This document shows, piece by piece, positions 34,875 through 42,831 of a stretch of 64,000 nt of DNA; positions within the stretch are counted from its first letter, which is position 1, and each line of letters begins with the position of its first letter. The stretch is from NCBI GenBank assembly GCA_963839535.1, contig CAWIVF010000009.1, positions 186,001 through 250,000 of the forward strand. Reading direction: 5' to 3'. The DNA comes from RHKX01 sp963839535 (GTDB taxonomy: Bacteria > Actinomycetota > Thermoleophilia > Solirubrobacterales > 70-9). Below the pieces are notes generated by a model, which saw only the letters and a list, made by a program, of their open reading frames with translations, was not told the DNA's origin and ran no database searches. Made by a program: the position numbers and the translations under genes.

Positions 34875-36061
34875 CGGCCGACCTTATCGTCCGCGGGCCG
34901 GCCGGCGAAGCTCTCGCGGGTCTCGGCGACCGCGCGCTCGTACACCTCGCGGACGCTCAGCCCCTCGGCGAGGGCGGCGCGAGCCCGCTGCGCCCCGTTC
35001 GGGCCGAGCGCCGGCTCGCCGATCCCGAGCTGCTCCCGGGCGGGCGCCGTCCAGGCGATCAGGCGCTCGACGGCCTCCCTCGTCGGGATCTCCTCCTCGC
35101 GCTCGAAGTCGATCATCCTGCCGTCCAGCCCGAAGCGGATCGCCCGCCAGAGGTTCTCCTCGATCTCGCGGCCGAGCAGCGGGCTCCCCAGCTCGCCGGC
35201 GTCGTGGTCGAGCGCGGTCTGGGCGACGCAGGCGACCAGCATCCCGGCGAGCTCGAGCGACTCCTCGCCCCTCCCCTGCGCGTCGCAGATCCGCACCTCG
35301 ACGGTCCCGAAGGCATGGTGGGGACGAACGCTCCACCAGAGCTGCGTCGACTCGACGACGGAGCGGGTGCGCTCGAGCATCGACACGAACGACTCGTAGG
35401 CCGCCCAGTCCCCGAACGGCTCCGGGATCCCGCAGCGCGGGAACGAGCGGGTGAAGATCTGGGAGCGGACGGAATGCAGGCCCGAGTCCTGGCCGTCGAG
35501 GAACACGGAGTTCGCCGAGAGCGCGAGCAGCTGCGGCAGCACGTCGCGGAGGTGGTCGCAGACGGCGATCGCGCGATCGGCGCCGCGGATCCCGACGTGG
35601 GCGTGGAGGCTCCAGGTGTTGTTGCGCTGCGCGACCCAGCCGAGCTCCTCCCGCAGGCGGCGGTAGTGAGGGGTGTCGATGATCGTCTGGTCGAGGTAGC
35701 TCGCCCAGGGGTGCGTGCCGGCCGAGGCGAGCCTCACGCCCTCGCTCTCGGCGAGGGCGAAGAGCAGCCGGCGGTGCTCGCTCTGGCGCTCGCACATCTC
35801 GGCGAAGCTCTCCGAGCGCCCGGAGCGGATCTCGATCTCGGTGTCGATCAGCTCGCCGCGCACGGAGTCGGCGAGCACGGCGTCGTCCTCGGACCGCTCG
35901 CGCAGCCGCTCGTAGGCGTGGACGAGCTCGAGCGAATCGGGATCGACGAGCGCGAACTCCTCCTCGATCGCCATCGTGAAGTCGGTCGACTCCTCGAATC
36001 GCTCGCGGGCGACCTCCAGGTCGAGGCTCTCGTCGCGAGCCGCGGTCACGGGTCGATCCAA
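34871..36061 (-). CDS. Carboxylate-amine ligase, GCS2/YbdK family
   Basis: 396 residues if started at TTG 36061; GTG 36049 is also possible. GCS2-type core: FTMAIEEEFALVDPDSLELV (metal-binding Glu in EEEF), GELIDTEIEIRSGRSESFAE, LASAGTHPWASY, NNTWSLHAHVGIRGADRAIA and HAFGTVEVRICDAQGRGEES. Family enzymes are gamma-glutamylcysteine ligase homologues; YbdK has weak glutamate-cysteine ligase activity and EgtA-type members make gamma-Glu-Cys for ergothioneine. The substrate is inferred. It starts 1 nt after the Rex stop and is translationally coupled to the DUF1844-like gene. Neighbouring Rex and glutaredoxin genes suggest a redox or thiol role. Confidence 0.85.
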   Translation of the reverse strand: MDRPVTAARDESLDLEVARERFEESTDFTMAIEEEFALVDPDSLELVHAYERLRERSEDDAVLADSVRGELIDTEIEIRSGRSESFAEMCERQSEHRRLLFALAESEGVRLASAGTHPWASYLDQTIIDTPHYRRLREELGWVAQRNNTWSLHAHVGIRGADRAIAVCDHLRDVLPQLLALSANSVFLDGQDSGLHSVRSQIFTRSFPRCGIPEPFGDWAAYESFVSMLERTRSVVESTQLWWSVRPHHAFGTVEVRICDAQGRGEESLELAGMLVACVAQTALDHDAGELGSPLLGREIEENLWRAIRFGLDGRMIDFEREEEIPTREAVERLIAWTAPAREQLGIGEPALGPNGAQRARAALAEGLSVREVYERAVAETRESFAGRPADDKVGR

Positions 36062-36062
36062 G

Positions 36063-36776
36063 TCAGGCGAGGTAGAAGTACAGCGCGTAGAGCAGGTCGA
36101 CCGCGGGGCTCGACGTGTGGACGGTGACCTCCGGAGGCACGTCGAGCAGCTGCTCGGAGTAGTTGAAGATCACCCGCACGCCGGCCTCGACGAGGCGGTC
36201 CGCCACACCCTGCGCCGCATCGGCCGGGACGGCGAGGACGCCGACGACGATCTCGTCGTTCGAGACGACCTCCTCGAGCTCGTCGAGGGCCCGGACCGGC
36301 ACCCCGCCGATGTCCTTGCCGGCGAGCTTCGGGGCGACGTCGAAGATCGCGACGATGGTGAAGCCGTGGTCGGCGAAGATGTCGGAGCAGGCGATCGCCT
36401 GGCCGAGGTTGCCGGCGCCGAACAGCGCGATGTTGTGCTGGCCGGAGGTGCGGAGGATCTTGCGGATCTCGCCGACCAGCGACTCGACGTTGTAGCCGAC
36501 CCCGCGCTTGCCGAACTTGCCGAAGCCGGAGAGATCGCGGCGGATCTGGGTCGAGTTCACGTGCGTCCAGGAGGCCAGCTCCTGCGACGAGATCGTCTCG
36601 CGGCCCATCTTGCGGGCCTGGATCAGCACCTGGAGGTAGCGCGCCAGACGGGCGGCGACGCCGAGCGAGAGCCGCTCGGGAGCGGTGCCGTTGCCGCTGC
36701 GGGCGACGGCGGTCGCCGATCCGCCGGCCTGCGTCGAGGCGGCGGCGGCGCGAATGGGGGCTGGCGGCTCGCTCAC
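36063..36776 (-). CDS. rex: Redox-sensing transcriptional repressor Rex
   Basis: 237 residues. N-terminal winged helix: LGVAARLARYLQVLIQARKM, TISSQELASWTHVNSTQIRR and DLSGFGKFGKRGVGYNVESL (DNA-recognition residues). A Rossmann domain with IALFGAGNLGQAIACSDIFA (NADH site) and the C-terminal swapped helix VDLLYALYFYLA complete it. Rex represses respiration and fermentation genes when the NADH/NAD+ ratio is low and leaves DNA when NADH binds. The ATG overlaps the upstream glutaredoxin stop (36773-36776). A 25-residue Ala/Gly/Pro N-terminal extension precedes the winged helix. I did not find a clear Rex operator in the flanking 100 nt. Confidence 0.95.
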   Translation of the reverse strand: MSEPPAPIRAAAASTQAGGSATAVARSGNGTAPERLSLGVAARLARYLQVLIQARKMGRETISSQELASWTHVNSTQIRRDLSGFGKFGKRGVGYNVESLVGEIRKILRTSGQHNIALFGAGNLGQAIACSDIFADHGFTIVAIFDVAPKLAGKDIGGVPVRALDELEEVVSNDEIVVGVLAVPADAAQGVADRLVEAGVRVIFNYSEQLLDVPPEVTVHTSSPAVDLLYALYFYLA

Positions 36777-37039
36777 CGGGACAAGGTATCGATCCGGCGA
36801 AGGAGGGCGTCAGGCTCGAACAGCAGCTCGCTCACCCTCTCCCCCTCGACCTCGACCACCGGGATCAGCTCGAGCATGCTCCGGTGCAGGCCTTCCTCCG
36901 ACTCGATGTTCACCTCGCGCAGCTCGAATCGCGCTCCGCCCCGCTGCAGCCCGAGCAACCCGTCGCGAGCCTCCTCGCAGAGGTGGCAGCCGGGGCGGCC
37001 GTAGAGGGTGACGACGGGTGCGCCGCCCGCATGGCTCAT
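36773..37039 (-). CDS. Glutaredoxin-like small thioredoxin-fold protein
   Basis: 88 residues. Thioredoxin-fold start VVTLYGRPGCHLCEEARDGL with the redox motif C-H-L-C; the cis-Pro region is LELIPVVEVEGERVSELLFE. This matches the DUF836/glutaredoxin-like group found in actinomycetes. It likely reduces disulfides or glutathione-like/mycothiol mixed disulfides in the cytoplasm. It overlaps the tsaD stop upstream (37036-37039) and the rex start downstream, so it bridges the tsa and redox genes in one transcript. Confidence 0.88.
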   Translation of the reverse strand: MSHAGGAPVVTLYGRPGCHLCEEARDGLLGLQRGGARFELREVNIESEEGLHRSMLELIPVVEVEGERVSELLFEPDALLRRIDTLSR

Positions 37040-38022
37040 CTCGCGGCTGCGTCCCAGTCGAGATAGGCGGGGTACTCGATCCGCGGCAGGTGGTTCGCCG
37101 CCGCCCCGATCATCGCCGCGTTGTCGGTGCAGAGCTCCGGCGGGACCAGCTTCAGGCGCACCCCCCGCTCCTCGCAGAGGGCGGCGAGGCGCTCGCGCAG
37201 GAGCGAGTTCGCGGCGACGCCGCCGCCGAGCGCGAGAGCGCTCCAGTCGCCGTCGGCGAGCGCGCGGCCGGCCTTCGCAACCAACTGGGAGACGACGGCC
37301 GCCTGGTAGCTCGCCGCGAGGTCGGCGCGGCGGGCCTCGAGCTCTCCCGGCGCGAGGTCGCGGACCGCGTAGACGAGCGCGGTCTTCAGGCCGCTGAAGC
37401 TGAAGTCGAGTCCCGGCCGCCGGCTCATCGCCACCGGGAACGAGAAGGCCTCCGGATCCCCGTCGGCCGCGGCCCGCTGGATCGCCGGCCCGCCCGGGTA
37501 GCCGAGGCCGAGCAGGCGCGCGCCCTTGTCCAGGGCCTCGCCGGCCGCGTCGTCGAGGGTCTGCCCGGCGATCTCGTAGGAGGTCCGGTCGGAGACCGCG
37601 GCGAGGAGGGTGTGGCCGCCGCTTGCGATCAGCGCGAGGAAGGGCGGCTCGAGCGGGTCGGGCTCGAGGAAGGCGGAGGCGACGTGGCCGTGCAGGTGGT
37701 CGACGGGGATCAGGGGCTTGCCGGTGGCGGCGGCGATGCCCTTCGCCGTGCTGACGCCGACGAGCAGCGCGCCGATCAGCCCCGGATGGGTCGTGACCGC
37801 GATCGCCTCGATCTCGTCGAGGCCGCAGCCCGCCTGCTCGAGCGCCGCCTCGACGACCGGGTTGACCAGCTCGAGGTGATGGCGGGAGGCGACCTCGGGC
37901 ACGATCCCGCCGAAGCCGGCGTGGATCGCCGCCTGCGAGGAGACGATGCTGCTGCGCACCCGCGGGCCGTCGAGCACGGCCGCGCAGGTGTCGTCGCAGG
38001 AGGTCTCGAGAGCGAGGATCAC
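37036..38022 (-). CDS. tsaD: tRNA N6-adenosine threonylcarbamoyltransferase TsaD
   Basis: 328 residues. Start MILALETSCDDTCAAVLDGP with the ASKHA phosphate-binding loop; iron-binding histidines in LIPVDHLHGHVASAFLEPDP; LIASGGHTLLAAVSDRTSYE; LDFSFSGLKTALVYAVRDLA; and GGGVAANSLLRERLAALCEE. TsaD attaches the threonylcarbamoyl group to A37 of ANN-decoding tRNAs, acting with TsaB and TsaE, whose genes are just upstream in the same direction. Normal length and all motifs present. It follows rimI by 4 nt and overlaps the glutaredoxin gene. Confidence 0.96.
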   Translation of the reverse strand: MILALETSCDDTCAAVLDGPRVRSSIVSSQAAIHAGFGGIVPEVASRHHLELVNPVVEAALEQAGCGLDEIEAIAVTTHPGLIGALLVGVSTAKGIAAATGKPLIPVDHLHGHVASAFLEPDPLEPPFLALIASGGHTLLAAVSDRTSYEIAGQTLDDAAGEALDKGARLLGLGYPGGPAIQRAAADGDPEAFSFPVAMSRRPGLDFSFSGLKTALVYAVRDLAPGELEARRADLAASYQAAVVSQLVAKAGRALADGDWSALALGGGVAANSLLRERLAALCEERGVRLKLVPPELCTDNAAMIGAAANHLPRIEYPAYLDWDAAAR

Positions 38023-38026
38023 CCGA

Positions 38027-38524
38027 TCAGAACCCGGGCTCGCCGAGCCACATGATCAGGGCGTCCTCCCCGTTGTCGTGGTAGTAGCGGCGCCTCCTGC
38101 CGGCCCGCCGGAACCCCAGCCGCTCGTACATCGCGATCGCGGCGTGGTTGGAGACCCGCACCTCGAGCGTGTAGCGCGCCTCGCGCCCGCCCTCCTCGAG
38201 CATCGCCTCGATCAGCATCCCGGCGATCCCGCGGCGGCGCAGATCCGGATCGACCGCGACGTTCATCAGGTGCCAGACGTCCGCGTAGCGCGAGCAGACG
38301 AGGTAGCCCGCCAGCCCCTCGTCGGTGGCTGCGCCGAGGCAGATCCCCGACGGCTTCGAGATCTCGAGCACGAACATCGCCAGCGACCAGGGCGCCGGAA
38401 AGGAGCGCCGCTCGATCGACAGGACGCCGGGGAGGTCGCCGTAGGTGAGGCGGCGGACCCGCGCGGTGCCCGCCGGATCGGAAAGCTCAGTTGCGGCCAT
38501 CTCGCTCACGCCATCGCTCCGCAT
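38027..38524 (-). CDS. rimI: Ribosomal-protein-alanine N-acetyltransferase RimI-like
   Basis: 165 residues from 38524, or 157 from ATG 38500. GNAT fold: VRRLTYGDLPGVLSIERRSF, PAPWSLAMFVLEIS (typical RimI start), ADVWHLMNVAVDPDLRRRGI with acetyl-CoA loop RRRGIAGMLIEAMLEEG, and TLEVRVSNHAAIAMYERLGF. RimI acetylates the N-terminal Ala of ribosomal protein S18 and related substrates. The gene sits between tsaB and tsaD, a very common arrangement; either start overlaps the tsaB end (38487), so translation is coupled. Confidence 0.93.
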   Translation of the reverse strand: MRSDGVSEMAATELSDPAGTARVRRLTYGDLPGVLSIERRSFPAPWSLAMFVLEISKPSGICLGAATDEGLAGYLVCSRYADVWHLMNVAVDPDLRRRGIAGMLIEAMLEEGGREARYTLEVRVSNHAAIAMYERLGFRRAGRRRRYYHDNGEDALIMWLGEPGF

Positions 38525-39185
38525 CGGGTCGTCTCAGGTACATCGGCCGAACCGCCTCGAGCCCACCCGGGTCCGCTGCGGCTCCGAGGGCGCAGACCTG
38601 CCGGGCCGAGAGGCGGTGGGCGGGCGATCCGCGATCCAGCACCTCGACCCCGAGGGCTTCGATCTCGGGCGTGAATCGTAGCGAGCCGTCCCCGGCCGCC
38701 AGCGAGCCGGATAGCGCCTCAGCAGGGAAAATGCCGGCCAGCTCCGCCGCCGGGCAGACGACCGGATCGCCCGGGCCGGCGCCCTCGTCCAGGGCGGCGA
38801 AGACCTCGCCCCGGCGGGCGTCGATGATCGCCAGGCGGTTGCGCGCCGACGCCTCCGGGACCGCGGCGATGCCGGCGGCGAGGGCGCTGGTCGAGGGGAC
38901 GCCGACGAGCGGCAGCTCCCGCGCCTGCGCCAGCGCCCGTGCGGTCGAGATGCCGATCCGCAGGCCGGTGAACGAGCCCGGCCCGACGCCGACGGCGATC
39001 AGCTCGATCGCCGCCCAGCCCCCGGCCGCCGTCACGGCCTCCTCGATCGCCGCCAGCAGGACCCGCGCGTGCAGCGGGCGCCCGTCCGCGCCGGGCCCCG
39101 ATCCGGTCTCGATCGCCTCGCCGGCGCCGGCGACCGCCACCGCGGTGTCCGCCGTCGCGGTGTCCATGCCGAGCGTCACCGGCAT
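38487..39185 (-). CDS. tsaB: tRNA threonylcarbamoyladenosine biosynthesis protein TsaB
   Basis: 232 residues. ASKHA fold: MPVTLGMDTATADTAVAVAG, LIAVGVGPGSFTGLRIGIST (the VGPGSFTGLR motif typical of TsaB), ARALAQARELPLVGVPSTSA and ARRGEVFAALDEG. TsaB is a non-catalytic partner that binds TsaD and, with TsaE, forms the t6A complex. It overlaps tsaE by 10 nt at its start and rimI at its end. Length is normal for the family. Confidence 0.95.
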   Translation of the reverse strand: MPVTLGMDTATADTAVAVAGAGEAIETGSGPGADGRPLHARVLLAAIEEAVTAAGGWAAIELIAVGVGPGSFTGLRIGISTARALAQARELPLVGVPSTSALAAGIAAVPEASARNRLAIIDARRGEVFAALDEGAGPGDPVVCPAAELAGIFPAEALSGSLAAGDGSLRFTPEIEALGVEVLDRGSPAHRLSARQVCALGAAADPGGLEAVRPMYLRRPDAERWRERDGRN

Positions 39186-39607
39186 CGCTCGACCTCGACC
39201 GTCCGCCGATCGCCGCCCGCGTGGGCCAGGGCGACCCGCATCGCGACACGGCCCAGCTCACCCGACCCCGCCTCCGGCCACTCGACGAACGAGACCGCGT
39301 CCGGCGTCAGGTAGTCGTCGAGCAGCGCGGGGTCCTCGTCGCCGAGGCCGCCATCGGGCCCGGCGAGCCGGTAGAGGTCGAGGTGGGAGACCGGCATCCG
39401 CCCCGCGTAGCGCTGCCCGATCGTGAAGGTCGGTGAGGTGACCGGCTCGGTCACGCCGAGCGCCCGGGCGGCGCCGCGGACGAAGGTGGTCTTCCCGGCG
39501 CCGAGGTCGCCGCTCACGAGCACGACGTCGCCGGGCTCGAGGCCGGCGGCGAGCTCGGCCGCGAGCCGCTCGGTGTCGGCGGGGTCATGGGTGACGTGGC
39601 GCTCCAC
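39176..39607 (-). CDS. tsaE: tRNA threonylcarbamoyladenosine biosynthesis ATPase TsaE
   Basis: 143 residues. Walker A in VVLVSGDLGAGKTTFVRGAA; GVTEPVTSPTFTIGQRY; VSHLDLYRLAGP with the Walker B-like HLDLYRL; SFVEWPEAGSGEL; and a C-terminal VALAHAGGDRRTVEVER. TsaE is the ATPase that drives the TsaB-TsaD complex in t6A synthesis. It heads the tsaE-tsaB-rimI-tsaD run; the 33 nt upstream separate it from the uracil-DNA glycosylase gene. The start codon at 39607 gives the usual length. Confidence 0.95.
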   Translation of the reverse strand: MERHVTHDPADTERLAAELAAGLEPGDVVLVSGDLGAGKTTFVRGAARALGVTEPVTSPTFTIGQRYAGRMPVSHLDLYRLAGPDGGLGDEDPALLDDYLTPDAVSFVEWPEAGSGELGRVAMRVALAHAGGDRRTVEVERCR

Positions 39608-39640
39608 CCCGCGGATTACACACGGCCGCCGCCGCGGCGG

Positions 39641-40324
39641 TCAGGAGGTGAAGAAGTCGAGCTGGTCATCCCGCGGCGGCGCCTCCTGCGGGCGCGGCGG
39701 GGTCAGGTCCGGAGGGGTCACCTCGCCCTGCGGGGGCGGCGGCTGCTCGAGCAGGCCCCTGAGGGTCTCGAAGTCCTGGTCCATCACCCCGCGCTGGCCG
39801 GGGTTGCGGAGGATGGCGGCCGGATGAAGGATCGGGAAGATCTTCACCGTGCGCTCGCCGAGCGAATGGATCTGCGGCGTGCCCCTGACCCGCGTGATCC
39901 CGGTCGGATTGCCCGTGATCAGCTTCGTCGCGAAGTTGCCGAGCGTCACGATCACCTTCGGCTCGATCAGCTCCACCTGTTGGAGCAGGTAGGGGCGGCA
40001 CGTCTCGATCTCGATCGGCTGCGGATCGCGGTTGCCGGGAGGCCGGCACTTCAGGACGTTCGCGATGAACACGTCCTCGCGGTTCAGGCCGATGCCCTCG
40101 AGCAGCTCGTTGAGCAGGCCGCCGGCGCGGCCCACGAAGGGCAGGCCACGGCGGTCCTCCTCCGCGCCGGGCGCCTCGCCGACGAACATCAGGTCGGCGT
40201 TCGCGTCGCCGGCGCCGAAGACGACGTTCGTCCTCGTGCGGGCCAGCGGGCAGAGCGTGCACCCCGACGCCTCCCGGTAGACCTCGACGAGGCGCTCCCG
40301 GCGAACTGCGGCGTCGTCGCTCAC
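39641..40324 (-). CDS. Family 4 uracil-DNA glycosylase (4Fe-4S)
   Basis: 227 residues from GTG 40324, overlapping the FmdB-like stop (GTGA). Conserved: EASGCTLCPLARTRTNVVFG (two cluster cysteines), MFVGEAPGAEEDRRGLPFVG (motif A), GGLLNELLEGIGL, NVLKCRPPGNRDPQPIEIET then Cys (further cluster cysteines), and ILHPAAILRN (HPAA motif). Family 4 enzymes remove uracil from DNA in thermophiles and actinomycetes. The tail is Pro-rich (PPPPQGEVTPPDLTPPRPQE) and ends DQLDFFTS, resembling a clamp-binding QLDFF peptide (PIP-like). That is a plausible link to the beta clamp. Confidence 0.92.
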   Translation of the reverse strand: MSDDAAVRRERLVEVYREASGCTLCPLARTRTNVVFGAGDANADLMFVGEAPGAEEDRRGLPFVGRAGGLLNELLEGIGLNREDVFIANVLKCRPPGNRDPQPIEIETCRPYLLQQVELIEPKVIVTLGNFATKLITGNPTGITRVRGTPQIHSLGERTVKIFPILHPAAILRNPGQRGVMDQDFETLRGLLEQPPPPQGEVTPPDLTPPRPQEAPPRDDQLDFFTS

Positions 40325-40598
40325 GAGCCGGGCTTGCCGGGCCCGCCGGGCTTGCGCTCGCGGCGCCTGGCGAGGTCGGACTTGAAGCGCTGCCGGGCCC
40401 CGTCGCGGTTCGTGCCGCGGGCGTCCTCCATCCGCCGCTGCTGGTTCGGGGTGGGCTGCGGCTCAGGCCGAAGCTGGAGAGCCGCCGCTCGGCGCCCTCG
40501 GCGCCGCAGGCGGGGCATCGCGCCGACTCCGTCCCGGCCGCGACCAGCTCCTCGAAGCGCTCCCCGCAGTCCCCGCATTCGAACTCGTAGATCGGCAC
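40321..40598 (-). CDS. FmdB-family zinc-ribbon protein (one frameshift)
   Basis: About 92 codons from GTG 40598. MPIYEFECGDCGERFEELVA and ESARCPACGAEGAERRLSSF form the FmdB zinc ribbon (CxxC...CxxC). After a frame break near 40465 the tail reads PQPTPNQQRRMEDARGTNRD and ends KPGGPGKPGS, a basic low-complexity C-terminus usual for the family. FmdB proteins are putative regulators or RNA/DNA-binding zinc ribbons. The stop overlaps the UDG start (GTGA), so both are co-translated. The last 50 residues are low complexity, so the exact end is less certain. Confidence 0.8.
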
Positions 40599-40755
40599 CC
40601 CCGGATCGTATTGGCGCGCGCGGACCGGCTTGGGGCCTCGGTATCATCACCCTGGCGAGCGGCCGCGACCCCCACGGGCGTGGACCGGCGAGCCCCACGA
40701 AGAAGCACCTCGTCCGCACGAAGCCGTCTGGTATCTCGACCGAGAACTGGAACGG
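40599..40755. other. Divergent spacer upstream of the pantothenate operon
   Basis: 157 nt between the leftward fmdB/UDG/tsa run and the rightward pan operon. TATCAT at 40642-40647 is a fair -10 candidate; no matching -35 is seen at proper distance. The frame of the pan operon's first gene is open upstream to 40630, but that leader is Arg/Pro-rich and the ATG at 40756 is the better start. No riboswitch is recognised. Confidence 0.4.
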
Positions 40756-41532
40756 ATGCAACCCCTCCGCACCCACACCCCCGCGCTTCCGCCGATCCTG
40801 CTGGTCGGTCCCGGCCGCGTGGGCACGGCGCTCCACCGCGCGGGGACCGACGCCGGGCTGACCGTGACCCTCGCCGGCCGCGGCGACCTCGAATCTCCCT
40901 CGGGGACCCCGGGCGCGGCGCTGCTCTGCGTCCCGGACGAGGAGATCGCCGCCGCCGCCGAGTCGGTTCTCGCCGCTCACCCCGGGATCCGCTTCGTCGG
41001 GCACACGAGCGGGGCGACCGGCCTCGACTCCCTGCCGCCGACCGCCTCGCGCTTCTCCCTGCACCCGCTGCAGACGGTCCCCGACGGGACGGTCTCCCTC
41101 GTCGGCGCGCCGGCCGCCGTCGCCGGCTCGGACGGCCCGGCCCTCGAGCTCGCGACCGGGCTGGCCGAGGCCCTGGGCATGCGCCCCTTCGAGGTCCCCG
41201 AGGAGAGCCGCGCCGCCTACCACGCCGCCGCCTCGATCGCGAGCAACTTCCTGGTGGCGCTGGAGGCGAGCGCCACCGAGCTCCTCGACGCCGCCGGGAT
41301 CGACGACGGCCGCGAGCTGCTGACCCCGCTCGTCCTCCAGACGGCGGCGAACTGGTCGGAGCGCGGCGGCGACGCCCTCACCGGCCCGATCGCCCGCGGC
41401 GACGAGGCGACGGTCGAGGCGCACCGCGCGGCGATCCGCGACGTCGCTCCCCACCTCGAGCCGCTGTACGAGGCGCTGGCGGAGCGGACGCGGGCCCTCG
41501 CCCAGCACCCTCAGGCCGGAGGCCGCGCATGA
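40756..41532 (+). CDS. Rossmann-like/DUF2520 oxidoreductase-like protein of the pantothenate operon
   Basis: 258 residues from ATG 40756. N-terminal Rossmann: ALPPILLVGPGRVGTALHRA, GAALLCVPDEEIAAAAESVL, FVGHTSGATGLDSLPPTASR, FSLHPLQTVPDG. C-terminal DUF2520: SRAAYHAAASIASNFLVALE and LTPLVLQTAANWSERGGDAL, LTGPIARGDEATVEAHRAAI. This architecture resembles 6-phosphogluconate-dehydrogenase-like NADP enzymes. The Mycobacterium homologue (Rv3603c) also precedes panC-panD. Ketopantoate reductase (panE) is missing from this cluster, so a reductase role in pantothenate synthesis is a reasonable but unproven guess. The stop overlaps the panC ATG (ATGA). Confidence 0.85.
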   Translation: MQPLRTHTPALPPILLVGPGRVGTALHRAGTDAGLTVTLAGRGDLESPSGTPGAALLCVPDEEIAAAAESVLAAHPGIRFVGHTSGATGLDSLPPTASRFSLHPLQTVPDGTVSLVGAPAAVAGSDGPALELATGLAEALGMRPFEVPEESRAAYHAAASIASNFLVALEASATELLDAAGIDDGRELLTPLVLQTAANWSERGGDALTGPIARGDEATVEAHRAAIRDVAPHLEPLYEALAERTRALAQHPQAGGRA

Positions 41533-42409
41533 GGACCGTGACGAGCAGGCTCGAGCTTCGCGAGGCGCTGGCGGGCCGCCGCGGCGAGAACGCGACGATC
41601 GGATTCGTGCCGACGATGGGCGCCCTCCACCAGGGACACCTCTCGCTGCTCGAGGCCGCGCGCCGCGACTGCGACGTCGTCGTCATGAGCCTCTTCGTCA
41701 ACCCGGCGCAGTTCGGTCCCGGCGAGGACCTCGCCCGCTATCCGCGGGACTTCGAGAGCGACGCGGCCGCGGCGGCGGACGCCGGGGTCGACCTCCTCTA
41801 CGCACCCACCGTCGACGAGGTGTACCCGCCGGGCTTCAGCACCTCGGTCGAGGTCGAGGGGCTGACCGACGTCCTCTGCGGGGACCCCAAGAGCCGCGGC
41901 CGCGCCCACTTCCGCGGCGTCACCACCGTGGTCGCCAAGCTGTTCAACACGGTCGGCCCCGACGTCGCCTACTTCGGCCAGAAGGACGCCCAGCAGGCGG
42001 CCGTGATCCGCAGGATGGCCCGCGACCTCGACTACCCGGTCCGGATCGAGGTCATGCCGACGATCCGCGAGGAGGACGGGCTGGCGATGTCCTCTCGCAA
42101 CGCCTACCTCGATCCGGCCGAGCGCGAGCGCGCGGCCTCGCTGCACCGGGCCCTGACCGCGGCGCGGGAGGCCGCGGTGCCGGACGGGCCGGTCCGAGCC
42201 GTCGCTCGGCGGCCGCCGGACGGGTGCTCGAGCAGGCGGGCATCGAGCCCGAGTACCTCGAGGCGCGCAGCGCCGAGGACCTCGCACCGGTTGAAAGCTT
42301 CAACGGACGCCCCGTCCTGATCGCGGTTGCCGCACGGCTCGGCGGGGCAAGGTTGATCGACAACGTGTTGATCGATTCGACTTCGGCCAGCGGCGGGAAA
42401 GCTCACTGA
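41529..42409 (+). CDS. panC: Pantothenate synthetase (one frameshift)
   Basis: About 293 codons from ATG 41529. Motifs of pantoate-beta-alanine ligase: FVPTMGALHQGHLSLLEAAR (ATP-binding HxGH), SLFVNPAQFGPGEDLARYPR, SKSRGRAHFRGV-like DPKSRGRAHFRGVTTVVAKL, AYFGQKDAQQAAVIRRMARD, EVMPTIREEDGLAMSSRNAY. After a frame break near 42205 it continues LEQAGIEPEYLEARSAEDLA and RPVLIAVAARLGGARLIDNV. It joins pantoate and beta-alanine with ATP. The conserved tail on the other side of the break indicates an indel. It is 13 nt upstream of panD. Confidence 0.93.
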
Positions 42410-42422
42410 CAAGGGAGAAACC

Positions 42423-42831
42423 ATGCAGAGGCAGATGCTCAAGTCAAAGATCCACCGGGCCACCGTCACCGCCTGCGACGTCGACTACATCGGCAGCGTC
42501 ACGGTCGACACGGACCTGCTCGCGCAGGCGGACATCCTGCCCAACGAGCTCGTCCACATCTGGGACATCACGAACGGCGCCCGGCTCGTGACCTACGCCC
42601 TCGAGGGCGAGGCCGGCTCGGGCGACATCCAGATCAACGGCGCGGCGGCCCTGCTCTGCGACATCGGCGACAAGGTGATCGTCGCCTCCTACGCCAACTA
42701 CGACGAAGTCCGAGATGGAGACCTACGCCCCCGTCGTCGTCCACGTCGACGACGAGAACCGGGCGGTCGCGGTCGACTCCCATCCGGAGGTGCTGCTGGC
42801 GGCCGCGACCACGGAGGGAGCAAGCTCATGA
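42423..42831 (+). CDS. panD: Aspartate 1-decarboxylase (one frameshift)
   Basis: About 136 codons from ATG 42423 with AAGGGAG-type ribosome site at its front. MLKSKIHRATVTACDVDYIG then S: the GS self-cleavage site in DYIGSVTVD forms the pyruvoyl cofactor. Conserved: ILPNELVHIWDITNGARLVT, YALEGEAGSGDIQINGAAAL, GDKVIVASYANYDE. After a frame break near 42708 it ends EMETYAPVVVHVDDENRAVA to LLAAATTEGASS, TGA 42829-42831. It supplies beta-alanine for PanC. Without the indel correction the frame fuses straight into panB, which is an artefact; the natural stop overlaps the panB ATG. Confidence 0.93.

Noticed and set aside
40599..40755. Riboswitch upstream of the pantothenate operon
   Set aside because: No recognisable conserved core or multi-stem layout; spacer is short and without a terminator-antiterminator pair.
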